The notes beneath the pieces were generated by a model. It searched no databases. It was not told the DNA's origin and saw only the letters and a program-made list of their open reading frames with translations. Positions 1-8,623 of a stretch of DNA of 64,000 nucleotides are shown here, piece after piece. A program made the position numbers and the translations under genes. Origin of the DNA: an uncultured Bacteroidales bacterium (GTDB lineage Bacteria; Bacteroidota; Bacteroidia; Bacteroidales; UBA932); the NCBI GenBank assembly GCA_944323825.1, contig CALUTY010000006.1:124001-188000 (forward strand), in the 5' to 3' direction. The first letter of the stretch is position 1. Every line of letters begins with the position of its first letter.

Positions 1-590
1 AAATTCCTTGACTGTGCCTTCCTTGACTTGTATGACAGGAGCACTGTTCTTGTGCGGCTCTTGTCGGACGAGCCTGCCTCATTGAACCCGATCTGGCCCT
101 GTTCCCCTATCCCCAGGACAAGGAGGTCGAGTCCGGATGCCGCCCTGTCGTAGTCGGCGCAGTATTCCGTAATCCTGTCCTTGCCGACCTTGCCGTCTGG
201 GATATGTATGTTTTCCTTCTTGACATCCACATGGTTGAGGAATTCATCATAGAGCCTGAAATTCCTGCTCTGTCTTTCTCCGGAGCCTGTAGGATAGTAT
301 TCATCTATGCTGAAAATCTCCACGTCGGCAAAGGAGATTTCACCGGCTTCGTACCTTTTCACAAGTTCCCTGTAAAGCGTCACCGGGGTCGTGCCTGTGC
401 TGAGTCCCAGTCTGAACACATTTCCCTGATGATCCCTGATTGCGGAAATTATTGTTTCCGCGAGATCCGAGCATGCATTTTCTGCCGTGTCATATATTTC
501 AGCCGGTATCTTCTCATAGCTGTGGAGAATGTCTTTCGGCAGGCCTGTTTCAATCAGCCCTCCGTCTTTCGGTAAAGAAAAATGTTTCAT
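1..590 (-). CDS. nagB: Glucosamine-6-phosphate deaminase-type protein, N-terminal part (partial)
   Basis: Reading the minus strand from the ATG at 590 gives an open frame of 196 codons that runs off the window edge. It contains the sugar-phosphate isomerase loop LGLSTGTTP (about residues 62-70) and the segment FSIDEYYP, which match the phosphate-binding loop and catalytic Asp region of the NagB family. This enzyme converts glucosamine-6-phosphate to fructose-6-phosphate and ammonia in the cytoplasm. In Bacteroidales a long version exists with a C-terminal PIG-L-like deacetylase domain; whether this copy is the long form cannot be seen. A 6-phosphogluconolactonase-like relative is the main alternative. 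It is divergent from the pyrophosphatase gene. Confidence 0.8.
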   Translation of the reverse strand, partial: MKHFSLPKDGGLIETGLPKDILHSYEKIPAEIYDTAENACSDLAETIISAIRDHQGNVFRLGLSTGTTPVTLYRELVKRYEAGEISFADVEIFSIDEYYPTGSGERQSRNFRLYDEFLNHVDVKKENIHIPDGKVGKDRITEYCADYDRAASGLDLLVLGIGEQGQIGFNEAGSSDKSRTRTVLLSYKSRKAQSRN

Positions 591-667
591 ATTGTGGTGT
601 GTTTGTGTCTTTCTGTCATTGTGTTGCCGGACATGCCGGAGGCATGGATACCCCCGTCTCCAATCTA

Positions 668-675
668 CAAATATA
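668..675 (-). promoter_or_regulatory. -7 box TATATTTG of the nagB-like gene
   Basis: On the minus strand the sequence is TATATTTG, an exact match to the Bacteroidota -7 consensus TAnnTTTG, about 78 nt before the ATG at 590. No clear -33 TTG is seen at the expected spacing. Confidence 0.55.
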
Positions 676-819
676 AAAATAATATTGATTGGTTTTACAT
701 TTCAAAAAATAATTGTCAGTTGAAGGCAAATCTTTCATTTTCTTGTGCTTTGACTTGAAAAATGTAATTTTTTTGATGGCTGTCCTTCCGTCCGGTGATG
801 AAATGAAAAATAGTTTTCC

Positions 820-827
820 TATCTTTG
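820..827 (+). promoter_or_regulatory. -7 box TATCTTTG of hppA
   Basis: Exact TAnnTTTG match 68 nt before the ATG at 896. It lies downstream of the alternative upstream start codons in the hppA frame and therefore supports the start at 896. Confidence 0.5.
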
Positions 828-895
828 TCAGATGCGGACGGCTTGTCTTGCGGCTGTCCTTGATAACCATTGTTGTAACACTAACTGATGATTTT

Positions 896-3094
896 ATGAC
901 TGGTCTTTTTTATCTTGTGCCGGCCGCAGCTGTGGCTGCCCTGTTCTTTGCCTGGCTTTTCTTCCGCCAGATGATGAAGGAAAGCGAGGGTACCGCCACG
1001 ATGAAGGAGATTGCCCTTTATGTGAGAAAAGGGGCGATGGCCTATCTGAGGCAGCAGTATAAGGTAGTCACGATTGTCTTCGTGATACTTGCCGCATTCT
1101 TTGCGGTGCTTGCATACGGTTTCAATGTGCAGAACCCGTGGGTGCCGTTCGCCTTCCTGACCGGAGGCTTCTTTTCAGGCCTGGCGGGATTCGTGGGCAT
1201 GAAGACTGCGACTTATGCTTCAGCAAGGACTGCCAATGCGGCCATGCGTTCCCTGAATTCCGGACTCAAGCTTGCGTTCCGCTCCGGAGCCGTGATGGGG
1301 CTTACCGTTGTGGGGCTCGGTCTTCTCGACATTTCCTTGTGGTACATCATCCTTGATCATTTCATAGATGCCACAGGCCCGCAGAAGCTTGTGACAATCA
1401 CCACGACGATGCTTACATTCGGTATGGGGGCTTCGACACAGGCTTTGTTTGCCCGTGTGGGAGGCGGTATCTATACCAAGGCGGCCGATGTCGGGGCTGA
1501 CCTTGTCGGAAAGGTCGAGGCAGGGATTCCGGAAGACGACCCGCGCAACCCTGCGACCATAGCGGACAATGTGGGAGACAATGTGGGCGATGTCGCCGGA
1601 ATGGGCGCCGACCTTTACGAGTCCTATTGCGGTTCGATACTGGCGGCTGCAGCCCTCGGTGCATCGGCTTTCTACGGCATCGGGGAAGACATGCAGATGA
1701 GGGCGGTGTTTGCCCCTATGATCATTGCGGCAGTAGGTGTGGCCCTTTCCATCATCGGCATCTATACGGTACGGACAAAGGAGGGTGCCGGAATGAGCCA
1801 GCTCCTGAAGTCTCTCGGATTCGGCACCAACCTCAGCGCAGTGCTGATTGCTGCGGCGACATTCGGTGTCCTGTATCTTCTCAAGCTTGACAACTGGCTC
1901 GGAATATCGTTCTCCGTAATCGTCGGACTGCTGGCCGGCGTCATCATCGGCCAGTCCACCGAATACTATACCTCACATTCATACAAGCCGACTCAGAAAC
2001 TGGCTGAAAGCTCAAAGACGGGGCCGGCCACAGTCATCATTTCCGGTATCGGACTCGGAATGATATCCACAGCCATTCCTGTGATTACAATAGCCGTGGC
2101 CATTCTTCTTTCATATCTCTGCGCCATCAATTTCGACATGGCAAATATGCTGGACCCTCAGAATCTGAGCATAGGTCTGTACGGAATAGGCATCGCTGCC
2201 GTAGGAATGCTTTCCACTCTCGGCATCACGCTTGCCACTGACGCATACGGGCCTATAGCAGACAATGCCGGAGGAAATGCACAGATGAGCGAACTTGATC
2301 CTGAAGTGCGTCGCCGTACCGATATTCTAGATGCTCTTGGAAATACCACGGCCGCCACAGGAAAAGGCTTCGCCATAGGTTCGGCTGCCCTGACTGCCCT
2401 TGCTCTCCTTGCTTCATATATGGAGGAAATAAAGATAGCTCTCGGCAGGACCGGTGAATTTATTACAGGAGCTGCAGGGGAAGCCGTGGAGGCGGCAAAG
2501 GCTACCATTCCGGATCTGATGGCCTATTATAATGTGGATCTCATGAATCCGACTGTGCTTGTAGGTGTCTTCATCGGGGCGATGATGTCGTTCCTGTTCT
2601 GCGGGCTCACGATGAATGCCGTCGGCAGGGCTGCCCAGAAGATGGTGGCCGAGGTGCGCAGACAGTTCCGCGAAATCAAAGGCATACTTACGAAAGAGGC
2701 CGTTCCTGATTATGCCAGATGTGTGGAGATTTCCACGAAGGGCGCCCAGCATGAAATGCTTTTCCCGTCTCTCATTGCCATCATAGTGCCTGTTGTAGTC
2801 GGCCTTGTACTTGGAGTTGCAGGTGTCATGGGGCTTCTCATCGGAGGCCTCGGCTCCGGCTTTGTGCTTGCCATTTTCATGGCCAATTCCGGCGGAGCAT
2901 GGGACAATGCCAAGAAGTATGTAGAGGAAGGGAATCTCGGCGGCAAGAATTCCGAATGCCATAAGGCCACGGTTGTCGGCGACACTGTCGGCGACCCGTT
3001 CAAAGATACTTCCGGCCCGTCACTGAATATCCTCATCAAGCTCATGAGCATGGTATCCATCGTCATGGCAGGACTCACCGTCTGGATCCACTGA
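896..3094 (+). CDS. hppA: K+-dependent membrane-bound pyrophosphatase (ion-pumping)
   Basis: Integral membrane enzyme of 732 residues that hydrolyses pyrophosphate and pumps Na+ and/or H+ across the inner membrane. The substrate-binding motif DVGADLVGK begins near residue 198 and is followed by the conserved DNVGDNVGDVAG segment; the C-terminal DTVGDPFKDTSGPS motif is also present. The signature GNTTAATGKG (about 482-491) has Ala at the position where K+-independent enzymes carry Lys, and Gly three residues later, so this is the K+-dependent subfamily. Many hydrophobic segments, consistent with the usual sixteen helices. The frame is open from 713, but the start at 896 gives the normal family N-terminus just before helix 1 and lies below the promoter box. 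Whether it pumps Na+, H+ or both cannot be decided by eye. Confidence 0.95.
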   Translation: MTGLFYLVPAAAVAALFFAWLFFRQMMKESEGTATMKEIALYVRKGAMAYLRQQYKVVTIVFVILAAFFAVLAYGFNVQNPWVPFAFLTGGFFSGLAGFVGMKTATYASARTANAAMRSLNSGLKLAFRSGAVMGLTVVGLGLLDISLWYIILDHFIDATGPQKLVTITTTMLTFGMGASTQALFARVGGGIYTKAADVGADLVGKVEAGIPEDDPRNPATIADNVGDNVGDVAGMGADLYESYCGSILAAAALGASAFYGIGEDMQMRAVFAPMIIAAVGVALSIIGIYTVRTKEGAGMSQLLKSLGFGTNLSAVLIAAATFGVLYLLKLDNWLGISFSVIVGLLAGVIIGQSTEYYTSHSYKPTQKLAESSKTGPATVIISGIGLGMISTAIPVITIAVAILLSYLCAINFDMANMLDPQNLSIGLYGIGIAAVGMLSTLGITLATDAYGPIADNAGGNAQMSELDPEVRRRTDILDALGNTTAATGKGFAIGSAALTALALLASYMEEIKIALGRTGEFITGAAGEAVEAAKATIPDLMAYYNVDLMNPTVLVGVFIGAMMSFLFCGLTMNAVGRAAQKMVAEVRRQFREIKGILTKEAVPDYARCVEISTKGAQHEMLFPSLIAIIVPVVVGLVLGVAGVMGLLIGGLGSGFVLAIFMANSGGAWDNAKKYVEEGNLGGKNSECHKATVVGDTVGDPFKDTSGPSLNILIKLMSMVSIVMAGLTVWIH

Positions 3095-3103
3095 CAGATT
3101 TAT

Positions 3104-3143
3104 GACGGGGACTCCGGACTGTGTCCGTCCCCGTCTTCTTTTT
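3104..3143 (+). terminator. Rho-independent terminator after hppA
   Basis: Perfect 9-bp stem GACGGGGAC (3104-3112) and GTCCCCGTC (3127-3135) followed by a T-rich run TTCTTTTTG. It lies 10 nt after the hppA stop. Confidence 0.8.
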
Positions 3144-3172
3144 GTCCGTCCTGCATAATTGGCAAAAATTGC

Positions 3173-3180
3173 TATCTTTG
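3173..3180 (+). promoter_or_regulatory. -7 box TATCTTTG of sufB
   Basis: Exact TAnnTTTG match 16 nt upstream of the sufB start codon, located after the hppA terminator; a clear -33 TTG at 19-20 nt is not visible. Confidence 0.55.
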
Positions 3181-3196
3181 CAAGTTCCGATAAGAT

Positions 3197-4648
3197 ATGA
3201 CTATGGACGAAAGGACGGAAAAAGACATATTGCAGGAGATAGCCGGTCAGGAGTATGAGCATGGTTTTGTCACTGATGTCGAGCAGGAATTCATTCCGAA
3301 AGGGCTCAACGAGGACATAATAAGGCTCATTTCCTCCAAGAAGCAGGAGCCGGAATGGCTGCTGGAGTTCAGGCTTGACGCATTCAGGCGCTGGCAGAAG
3401 ATGAAGATGCCGGCATGGGCGCATCTTGACATCCCGGAGATTGATTTTCAGGACATAATATATTATGCTGCCCCGAAGAAGGACAGCGACAGGCCGAAGG
3501 AGATAGACCCCGAGCTGGAGAAGACCTTCGACAAGCTTGGCATCCCTTTGAACGAGAGGGCCGCCCTTGCCGGGGTGGCTGTGGATGCCGTCTTCGACTC
3601 TGTGTCGGTGACCACCACTTTCAGGAAGGCGCTTGCAGACAAGGGAATCATCTTCTGTTCGTTTTCCGAGGCGGTCAGGGAACATCCGGATCTGGTGAGG
3701 AAATACCTTGCCTCTGTCGTGCCTGTGGGGGACAATTTCTATGCTGCCCTCAATTCGGCTGTGTTCAGCGACGGCTCATTCTGTTACATCCCGAAAGGGG
3801 TGAGATGTCCGATGGAGCTTTCCAGCTATTTCAGAATCAATGCAAAGGGAACAGGGCAGTTTGAAAGGACCCTGATTGTTGCTGATGAAGGCTCGTATGT
3901 GAGCTATATGGAAGGCTGTACCGCTCCTATGCGTGATGAGAACCAGCTGCATGCGGCTGTGGTGGAGATAGTGGTCGAGAAGGATGCCGAGGTCAAGTAT
4001 TCCACTGTCCAGAACTGGTATCCTGGTGATGCCCAGGGCAGGGGAGGAATATTCAACTTCGTCACCAAGAGAGGAATATGCAAGGGCAGCGGAAGCCATC
4101 TTTCATGGACCCAGGTTGAAACAGGCTCTGCCATCACATGGAAATATCCGAGCACCATATTGAAAGGGGACAATTCTTCATCCGAGTTCTATTCCGTGGC
4201 TGTGACCAACAATTTCCAGCAGGCGGACACGGGAACGAAGATGATCCATGTCGGGAAAAACACGAGGAGCCGCATCATAAGCAAGGGCATTTCAGCCGGG
4301 CACAGCCAGAACAGCTACCGCGGGCTTGTGAAGATGCTTCCCGGTGCGGACAATGCCCGCAACTACTCCCAATGCGACAGCCTTCTGATAGGCGACAGGT
4401 GCGGGGCGCATACTTTCCCGAACATAGAAAATGCCAACAGGACTGCCGTAGTGGAGCATGAGGCCACCACTTCCAAGATAAGTGAAGACCAGCTGTTCTA
4501 CTGCAACCAGCGCGGCATCGGGCCGGAGGAGGCTGTCGGACTGATAGTCAACGGCTATGCCCGCGAAGTGCTTTCCAAACTGCCGATGGAATTTGCCGTC
4601 GAGGCCCAGAAACTGCTCCAGGTTTCCCTTGAAGGCTCTGTAGGTTAA
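3197..4648 (+). CDS. sufB: Fe-S cluster assembly scaffold protein SufB
   Basis: 483-residue cytoplasmic protein, full length for the family. SufB forms the SufBCD complex on which Fe-S clusters are built. Family hallmarks include [25 protein letters not shown] and, near the C-terminus, the segments [13 protein letters not shown] and [19 protein letters not shown]. An N-terminal helical part precedes the beta-helix core. First gene of the suf cluster with its own promoter box; sufC and sufD follow only after an inverted-repeat element and a pnuC-type gene. ATG at 3197 is used; an ATG two codons on (3203) is an equally possible start. No SufS or SufE partner is encoded in the window. Confidence 0.95.
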   Translation: MTMDERTEKDILQEIAGQEYEHGFVTDVEQEFIPKGLNEDIIRLISSKKQEPEWLLEFRLDAFRRWQKMKMPAWAHLDIPEIDFQDIIYYAAPKKDSDRPKEIDPELEKTFDKLGIPLNERAALAGVAVDAVFDSVSVTTTFRKALADKGIIFCSFSEAVREHPDLVRKYLASVVPVGDNFYAALNSAVFSDGSFCYIPKGVRCPMELSSYFRINAKGTGQFERTLIVADEGSYVSYMEGCTAPMRDENQLHAAVVEIVVEKDAEVKYSTVQNWYPGDAQGRGGIFNFVTKRGICKGSGSHLSWTQVETGSAITWKYPSTILKGDNSSSEFYSVAVTNNFQQADTGTKMIHVGKNTRSRIISKGISAGHSQNSYRGLVKMLPGADNARNYSQCDSLLIGDRCGAHTFPNIENANRTAVVEHEATTSKISEDQLFYCNQRGIGPEEAVGLIVNGYAREVLSKLPMEFAVEAQKLLQVSLEGSVG

Positions 4649-4656
4649 CGTTATTC

Positions 4657-4802
4657 GATTATCCGCAATAATACTCCTAACCAAACAAGTTTGATTGCAC
4701 TCGGTTTGTCGTCGGTTCAGGATCCTTTTAGGAAACAGTATTGGAAAAACAGATTAAGACCTGCGGTCTTAATGACATTTGGAGGTACTTATGCGGATAA
4801 TC
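4657..4802 (+). repeat. 146-nt inverted-repeat element between sufB and pnuC
   Basis: The ends form a perfect 10-bp inverted repeat, GATTATCCGC (4657-4666) and GCGGATAATC (4793-4802), extended inward by TACTCC (4672-4677) against GGAGGTA (4781-4787). Inside sits a second perfect hairpin, ATTAAGACC (4753-4761), loop TGC, GGTCTTAAT (4765-4773), plus a palindrome AGGATCCT. The outer 3' arm ends 15 nt before the pnuC start codon. It could be a structured leader controlling pnuC or a miniature inverted-repeat transposable element; no clear target duplication is seen and no second copy was found in the window. Confidence 0.6.
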
Positions 4803-4817
4803 TATAATTTATTATAA

Positions 4818-5477
4818 ATGAAAGAATTTTTGAATTATACGCTGTTCACCATAGGCGGGGATGTGCCGGTGCTGCTGATAGACCTGGTCACTTCGGTCCT
4901 GGGGCTGACCTGTGTGTTCCTTGCCGGACGCAACAGCAAATACAATTTCTGGGTGGGCTATCTCTATACGACATTCCTGTTCCTGATGTTCTGGAACAAG
5001 AATCTGTATGCCAGCCTGCTCCTGCAGCCGGTATCCCTCGGGATCAACATTCTCGGGCATTACCGCTGGACCCATCCGAAGAAGTCGGAGGAGAGTTCGC
5101 AGGACCACAGTGCACTGAAAGTGTCTATGCTTACATGGCCGCAGCGCGGGGCTGCCGTCGTTTCGGTGTTTCTGATAGCCTGGCTTTGGGGGTGGCTCCT
5201 CAGCCAGCTCGGGAACAGGTGGTGCGTCGGGATTTTCCCGTCCGACCCGATTCCTTATCTGGACGCCTGCGTGACTGTGCTTATACTTGTGGCACAGTTC
5301 CTTTCGGCCCTGAAGAAATGGGACTGCTGGATAGCATGGCTGCTGGTGAATGTGACCCAGATGATATTGCACATATCGGTAGGCCATGTGTTCATGCCGA
5401 TAGTGTCAGGCCTTTACCTCATAAACGGCATAGTTTCGCTGTACGGCTGGTACAGGCTGTATCAGAAGAAGGCATAG
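4818..5477 (+). CDS. pnuC: PnuC-family vitamin transporter (nicotinamide riboside or thiamine type)
   Basis: 219-residue membrane protein with about seven hydrophobic segments. The patterns LLLQPVSLGINILGHYRW and the C-terminal LYLINGIVSLYGWYRLYQKK match the PnuC family, whose members move nicotinamide riboside or, in Bacteroidota (PnuT), thiamine across the inner membrane by facilitated diffusion. No TPP riboswitch signature is seen upstream, so the substrate is open. It is inserted between sufB and sufC, an unusual place, with the inverted-repeat element right before it and 76 nt to sufC. An internal hydrophilic loop of about 25 residues (near residue 85) is followed by a second membrane half. 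Confidence 0.85.
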   Translation: MKEFLNYTLFTIGGDVPVLLIDLVTSVLGLTCVFLAGRNSKYNFWVGYLYTTFLFLMFWNKNLYASLLLQPVSLGINILGHYRWTHPKKSEESSQDHSALKVSMLTWPQRGAAVVSVFLIAWLWGWLLSQLGNRWCVGIFPSDPIPYLDACVTVLILVAQFLSALKKWDCWIAWLLVNVTQMILHISVGHVFMPIVSGLYLINGIVSLYGWYRLYQKKA

Positions 5478-5553
5478 GGATTTTTTGAGGGTTACCCTCG
5501 CGAAGCAACCGGGGATTAAGACAGACGGATTTCGAAGAAAAAGTTTTTAGGAT

Positions 5554-6303
5554 ATGAGTGACATATTGTTGGAAATAAAAGGTCTGAGAGCTTCCGTTGA
5601 GGACAAGGAAATCCTCAAGGGAGTGGACCTTGTCATACGCAAGGGTGAGATACATGCCATAATGGGTCCCAACGGGGCAGGAAAGAGTACCCTTTCCGCT
5701 GTCCTTGCCGGGAGGGAGAATTTCACCGTTACGGACGGTTCCGTGACCTTCATGGGCATGGACCTGCTGAAAATGTCCCCGGAAGAGCGTTCCAGGGCAG
5801 GGATATTCCTTTCATTCCAGTATCCGGTGGAGATACCGGGTGTGTCCATCACCAATTTCATGAAGACTGCGGTCAATGCACACAGGGAGGCAAAGGGGCT
5901 TGAGCCGCTGAAGGCAGGGGATTTCCTGAAGCTCATGCGGGAGAAGATGGCATTTGTGCAGATGAAGCCGGAGTTCTCCAAAAGGGAGGTGAATGTCGGA
6001 TTTTCCGGAGGGGAGAAGAAGCGCAACGAGATATTCCAGATGGCCATGCTCGACCCTGTGCTTTCTATTCTTGACGAGACGGACAGCGGACTGGATGTGG
6101 ATGCCCTCAGGATAGTGGCCAACGGGGTTAATTCCCTTCACACCCCGGAAAAGTCTGTCATAGTCATCACCCATTACCAGAGGCTTCTGGACTATATAGT
6201 CCCGGATTTCGTGCATGTCCTGAAAGACGGGCGCATAGTGAAGTCTGCGGGCAGGGAACTTGTGGCCGAGATAGAGGACAAGGGATACGACTCCATAAAC
6301 TGA
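5554..6303 (+). CDS. sufC: Fe-S cluster assembly ATPase SufC
   Basis: 249-residue ABC-type ATPase of the SufBCD complex. Walker A GPNGAGKST at about residues 38-46, the SufC-type Q-loop region LSFQYPVEIPGVS, signature FSGGEKKRNE, Walker B with SILDETDSGLD and the switch His in VITHYQRLLDYI are all present. SufC has no membrane partner; it powers conformational change in SufB/SufD. Its stop is 7 nt before sufD, so the two are cotranscribed and probably coupled. Confidence 0.96.
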   Translation: MSDILLEIKGLRASVEDKEILKGVDLVIRKGEIHAIMGPNGAGKSTLSAVLAGRENFTVTDGSVTFMGMDLLKMSPEERSRAGIFLSFQYPVEIPGVSITNFMKTAVNAHREAKGLEPLKAGDFLKLMREKMAFVQMKPEFSKREVNVGFSGGEKKRNEIFQMAMLDPVLSILDETDSGLDVDALRIVANGVNSLHTPEKSVIVITHYQRLLDYIVPDFVHVLKDGRIVKSAGRELVAEIEDKGYDSIN

Positions 6304-6310
6304 CGGTGAG

Positions 6311-6982
6311 ATGGAAGGCAAAAGAACCATAACATTGGCTCCGGGGGAAAGCCTGCAGCGGGTGTTCATGCTCAGGGATCCGGCGGAGAACACCCTCCCT
6401 TTCAGCCGTCTGGTGCTCGGGGCGGACTCCAATGCGGACATAACCGTGGTGGTGATGCCCGGAGTAAGCTGCGACGTCAGCCTGACGGTGGACATTGACG
6501 GGCAGAATGCCGGATGTACGGTCCAGGGAGTCTATATCTGTCCCGGCTCCGAGAATGTCAGGATAGCGGTGGACATGAACCATAATGTGCCCCGCTGCAC
6601 TTCTCGCCAGCTGTTCAAGGGCCTTGCCGGAGGCGCATCGAGGGTTGATTTCTACGGCAAGATCATCGTGGCGCAGGATGCACAGAAGACTGAGGCATAT
6701 CAGGAGAACCACAATCTTCTCCTCTCTGATGACGCCAAGGTCAACACCCGGCCTCAGCTTGAAATCTATGCGGATGATGTGAAATGTTCGCACGGGGCGA
6801 CAATCGGCCGCCTCAATGAGGAAGAACAGTTCTATATGCGTTCCAGGGGAATATCCCTGCAGGATGCCCGTGTCCTTCAGATGATTTCATTTGTTTCGCC
6901 TGTATTCCGGCATATTCCTGAGTCTGCGGTGAAAGGTGAGATTGTGGAGGAAGTGGAACGGGCCATCCGCAATAACTTTTGA
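6311..6982 (+). CDS. sufD: Fe-S cluster assembly protein SufD, short form
   Basis: 223-residue protein of the SufB/SufD beta-helix family. The core motif DVKCSHGATIG, carrying the conserved His, and the C-terminal EEEQFYMRSRGI are typical SufD. Known SufD proteins are about 400-450 residues, so the N-terminal helical region and part of the beta-helix are missing. No frameshifted remnant is obvious between sufC and this start, and the ATG at 6311 sits 7 nt after sufC, suggesting a compact gene rather than a recent truncation. It would pair with SufB in the SufBCD complex. The cluster ends here without sufS; ispE follows after 23 nt. Confidence 0.88.
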   Translation: MEGKRTITLAPGESLQRVFMLRDPAENTLPFSRLVLGADSNADITVVVMPGVSCDVSLTVDIDGQNAGCTVQGVYICPGSENVRIAVDMNHNVPRCTSRQLFKGLAGGASRVDFYGKIIVAQDAQKTEAYQENHNLLLSDDAKVNTRPQLEIYADDVKCSHGATIGRLNEEEQFYMRSRGISLQDARVLQMISFVSPVFRHIPESAVKGEIVEEVERAIRNNF

Positions 6983-7005
6983 ACCATTACAGTCTATTTT
7001 GAATC

Positions 7006-7923
7006 ATGACAGTCTATCCTTGCGTCAAAGTCAATCTCGGCCTGAATGTGCTTCGGAAGCGGCCGGACGGATATCACGATCTGGAAACACTTTTTGTGCC
7101 TTCCGGAGAATACCATGATGTCCTTGAAATCATAGCAGGAGACGACTGGAGCCGCACTTCGGCCTCGCTTTTTGCGAGATACGGGGCATTTTCGTCCTCT
7201 GAACTGTCTTCGTCCCCGTCCCCGTCTGTCCCGTTTCCGCCAGAGCAGGAATATGAACCGGGAAAGCCTCTTGTTCAGGCTGTTTCAGAGGACGGGAAGC
7301 TGATGATCACGATAGCAAGGAAGGAAGGAGTGGACTGGAATCCCCTTGATGACCTCTGTGCAAAGGCATATTCCCTTCTTGACAAGGACTTTGACCTGCC
7401 CCCGGTGAAGATTTTTCTTGAAAAGCTTTCACCTGTGGGTGCCGGACTTGGCGGAGGCTCTGCAGACGCAGCCTTTGCCATAAGGGAGATTGCCCGGCTT
7501 TTTGACCTCGGGCTTGATGATGCAGTGATGGCTGGATATGCCGCCAGGCTTGGCAGCGACTGTGCCTTCTTCATATATGGCAGGCCCATGTTCGGGGAGG
7601 GAAGGGGAGAGCTGCTTTCGGATTTTCCCATGCCGTGCATGGACGGCTTCGAACTGAAGATAGTGGTCCCGGACGGGATATCTGTTTCCACCGCTGATGC
7701 TTACCGAGGCATAAGTCCGCGCATTCCGGAGATTCCGTTGAGGGAAGTGCTCATGCGTCCGGTCAGTGAATGGAAAGACCTGCTTGTGAATGATTTTGAA
7801 ACGACTGTCTTTGCAAAATATCCTGTACTTGCCTCCATCAAGCAGTCCCTTTATGATTCCGGTGCCGTATATGCCTCCATGTCCGGCAGCGGCTCCGCCC
7901 TTTTCGCCCTTTACGGGAAATGA
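7006..7923 (+). CDS. ispE: 4-diphosphocytidyl-2-C-methyl-D-erythritol kinase
   Basis: 305-residue GHMP kinase of the non-mevalonate isoprenoid pathway; it phosphorylates CDP-ME with ATP in the cytoplasm. The N-terminus has the substrate motif KVNLGLNVLRKRPDGYHDLET, abbreviated here as VNLGLNVL and DGYHDLET, the glycine-rich ATP loop GAGLGGGSADA lies at about residues 145-155, and the C-terminal MSGSGSALFALY closes the GHMP fold. A Ser/Pro-rich stretch around residues 60-85 looks like a lineage insert. Cotranscribed with sufD (23 nt) and lolD (27 nt). Confidence 0.95.
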   Translation: MTVYPCVKVNLGLNVLRKRPDGYHDLETLFVPSGEYHDVLEIIAGDDWSRTSASLFARYGAFSSSELSSSPSPSVPFPPEQEYEPGKPLVQAVSEDGKLMITIARKEGVDWNPLDDLCAKAYSLLDKDFDLPPVKIFLEKLSPVGAGLGGGSADAAFAIREIARLFDLGLDDAVMAGYAARLGSDCAFFIYGRPMFGEGRGELLSDFPMPCMDGFELKIVVPDGISVSTADAYRGISPRIPEIPLREVLMRPVSEWKDLLVNDFETTVFAKYPVLASIKQSLYDSGAVYASMSGSGSALFALYGK

Positions 7924-7950
7924 CATATACAATCGCAAACAGAGAAAAAG

Positions 7951-8616
7951 ATGATAGAAGCTCACGGAATAAGGAAGTCATTCGGGAATCTCCAGGTGCT
8001 TAAGGGACTGGATTTCTGTGCAAAACGTTCGGAAGTCGTTTCCATAATGGGGGCATCCGGGGCAGGAAAGTCCACATTGCTGCAGATACTCGGCACATTG
8101 TCGCGTCCGGATTCCGGCACGCTCACCATAGACGGGACTGATGTCCTGAAGCTCAGCAGCAACAGGCTCTCGGAATTCCGCAACAGGAAGATCGGGTTCG
8201 TGTTCCAGTTTCATCACCTGCTGCCTGAATTCACATCTCTTGAAAATGTGATGATACCCGCTCTGATTGCCGAAAGGCCGGAAAAAGAAGCCAGGAAGGC
8301 GGCAGAAGCCCTTCTGGAAGACCTCGGTCTGGCAGAAAGGATGTCCCACAAGCCTTCGGAACTCTCCGGAGGGGAGCAGCAGAGGGTGGCGATAGCGCGG
8401 GCACTGGTGAACAACCCTTCTGTCCTGTTTGCAGACGAGCCTTCAGGCAATCTTGACAGCCGTACAAAGGATGAGCTTCACAAGCTTTTCTTTTCGTTGA
8501 GGAACAGATACGGGCAGACAATAATAATCGTGACTCACGACCCGGATCTTGCGGCCATGTGTGACCGCTCTCTTTTCATGCAGGACGGGCTTTTCCTTTC
8601 TGAAACGGAAGAATGA
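7951..8616 (+). CDS. lolD: LolD-type ABC transporter ATP-binding protein
   Basis: 221-residue ATPase. Walker [10 protein letters not shown] at about 34-42, Q-loop [13 protein letters not shown], signature [15 protein letters not shown], Walker [14 protein letters not shown] and switch His in VTHDPDLA are complete. The [13 protein letters not shown] segment is characteristic of LolD, which powers release of lipoproteins from the inner membrane with LolC/E. No permease gene is adjacent, as is common in Bacteroidota. A FtsE- or MacB-like role is the alternative. The next gene starts 7 nt downstream. Confidence 0.88.
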   Translation: MIEAHGIRKSFGNLQVLKGLDFCAKRSEVVSIMGASGAGKSTLLQILGTLSRPDSGTLTIDGTDVLKLSSNRLSEFRNRKIGFVFQFHHLLPEFTSLENVMIPALIAERPEKEARKAAEALLEDLGLAERMSHKPSELSGGEQQRVAIARALVNNPSVLFADEPSGNLDSRTKDELHKLFFSLRNRYGQTIIIVTHDPDLAAMCDRSLFMQDGLFLSETEE

Positions 8617-8623
8617 GCATCCG

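Larger units (their letters stand above)
591..895. other. Divergent intergenic region between nagB-like gene and hppA
   Basis: About 300 bases without a convincing gene. It holds a minus-strand -7 box TATATTTG (668-675) serving the nagB-like gene and a plus-strand -7 box TATCTTTG (820-827) serving hppA. The short open frames here have no recognisable family and the hppA frame simply stays open upstream of its real start. Otherwise the stretch is AT-rich with nothing else visible. Confidence 0.6.

Noticed and set aside
616..870. Minus-strand open frame of 84 codons between nagB-like and hppA
   Set aside because: Overlaps two promoter boxes and has no family resemblance; treated as chance.
713..895. 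Upstream extension of the hppA reading frame
   Set aside because: The frame is open but the extra residues do not resemble the family N-terminus, and the promoter box at 820-827 lies inside it.
4657..4802. Integron attC site
   Set aside because: The conserved RYYYAAC and GTTRRRY ends do not fit.
4649..4817. TPP riboswitch before pnuC
   Set aside because: The conserved CTGAGA and the matching second-half consensus are not present.
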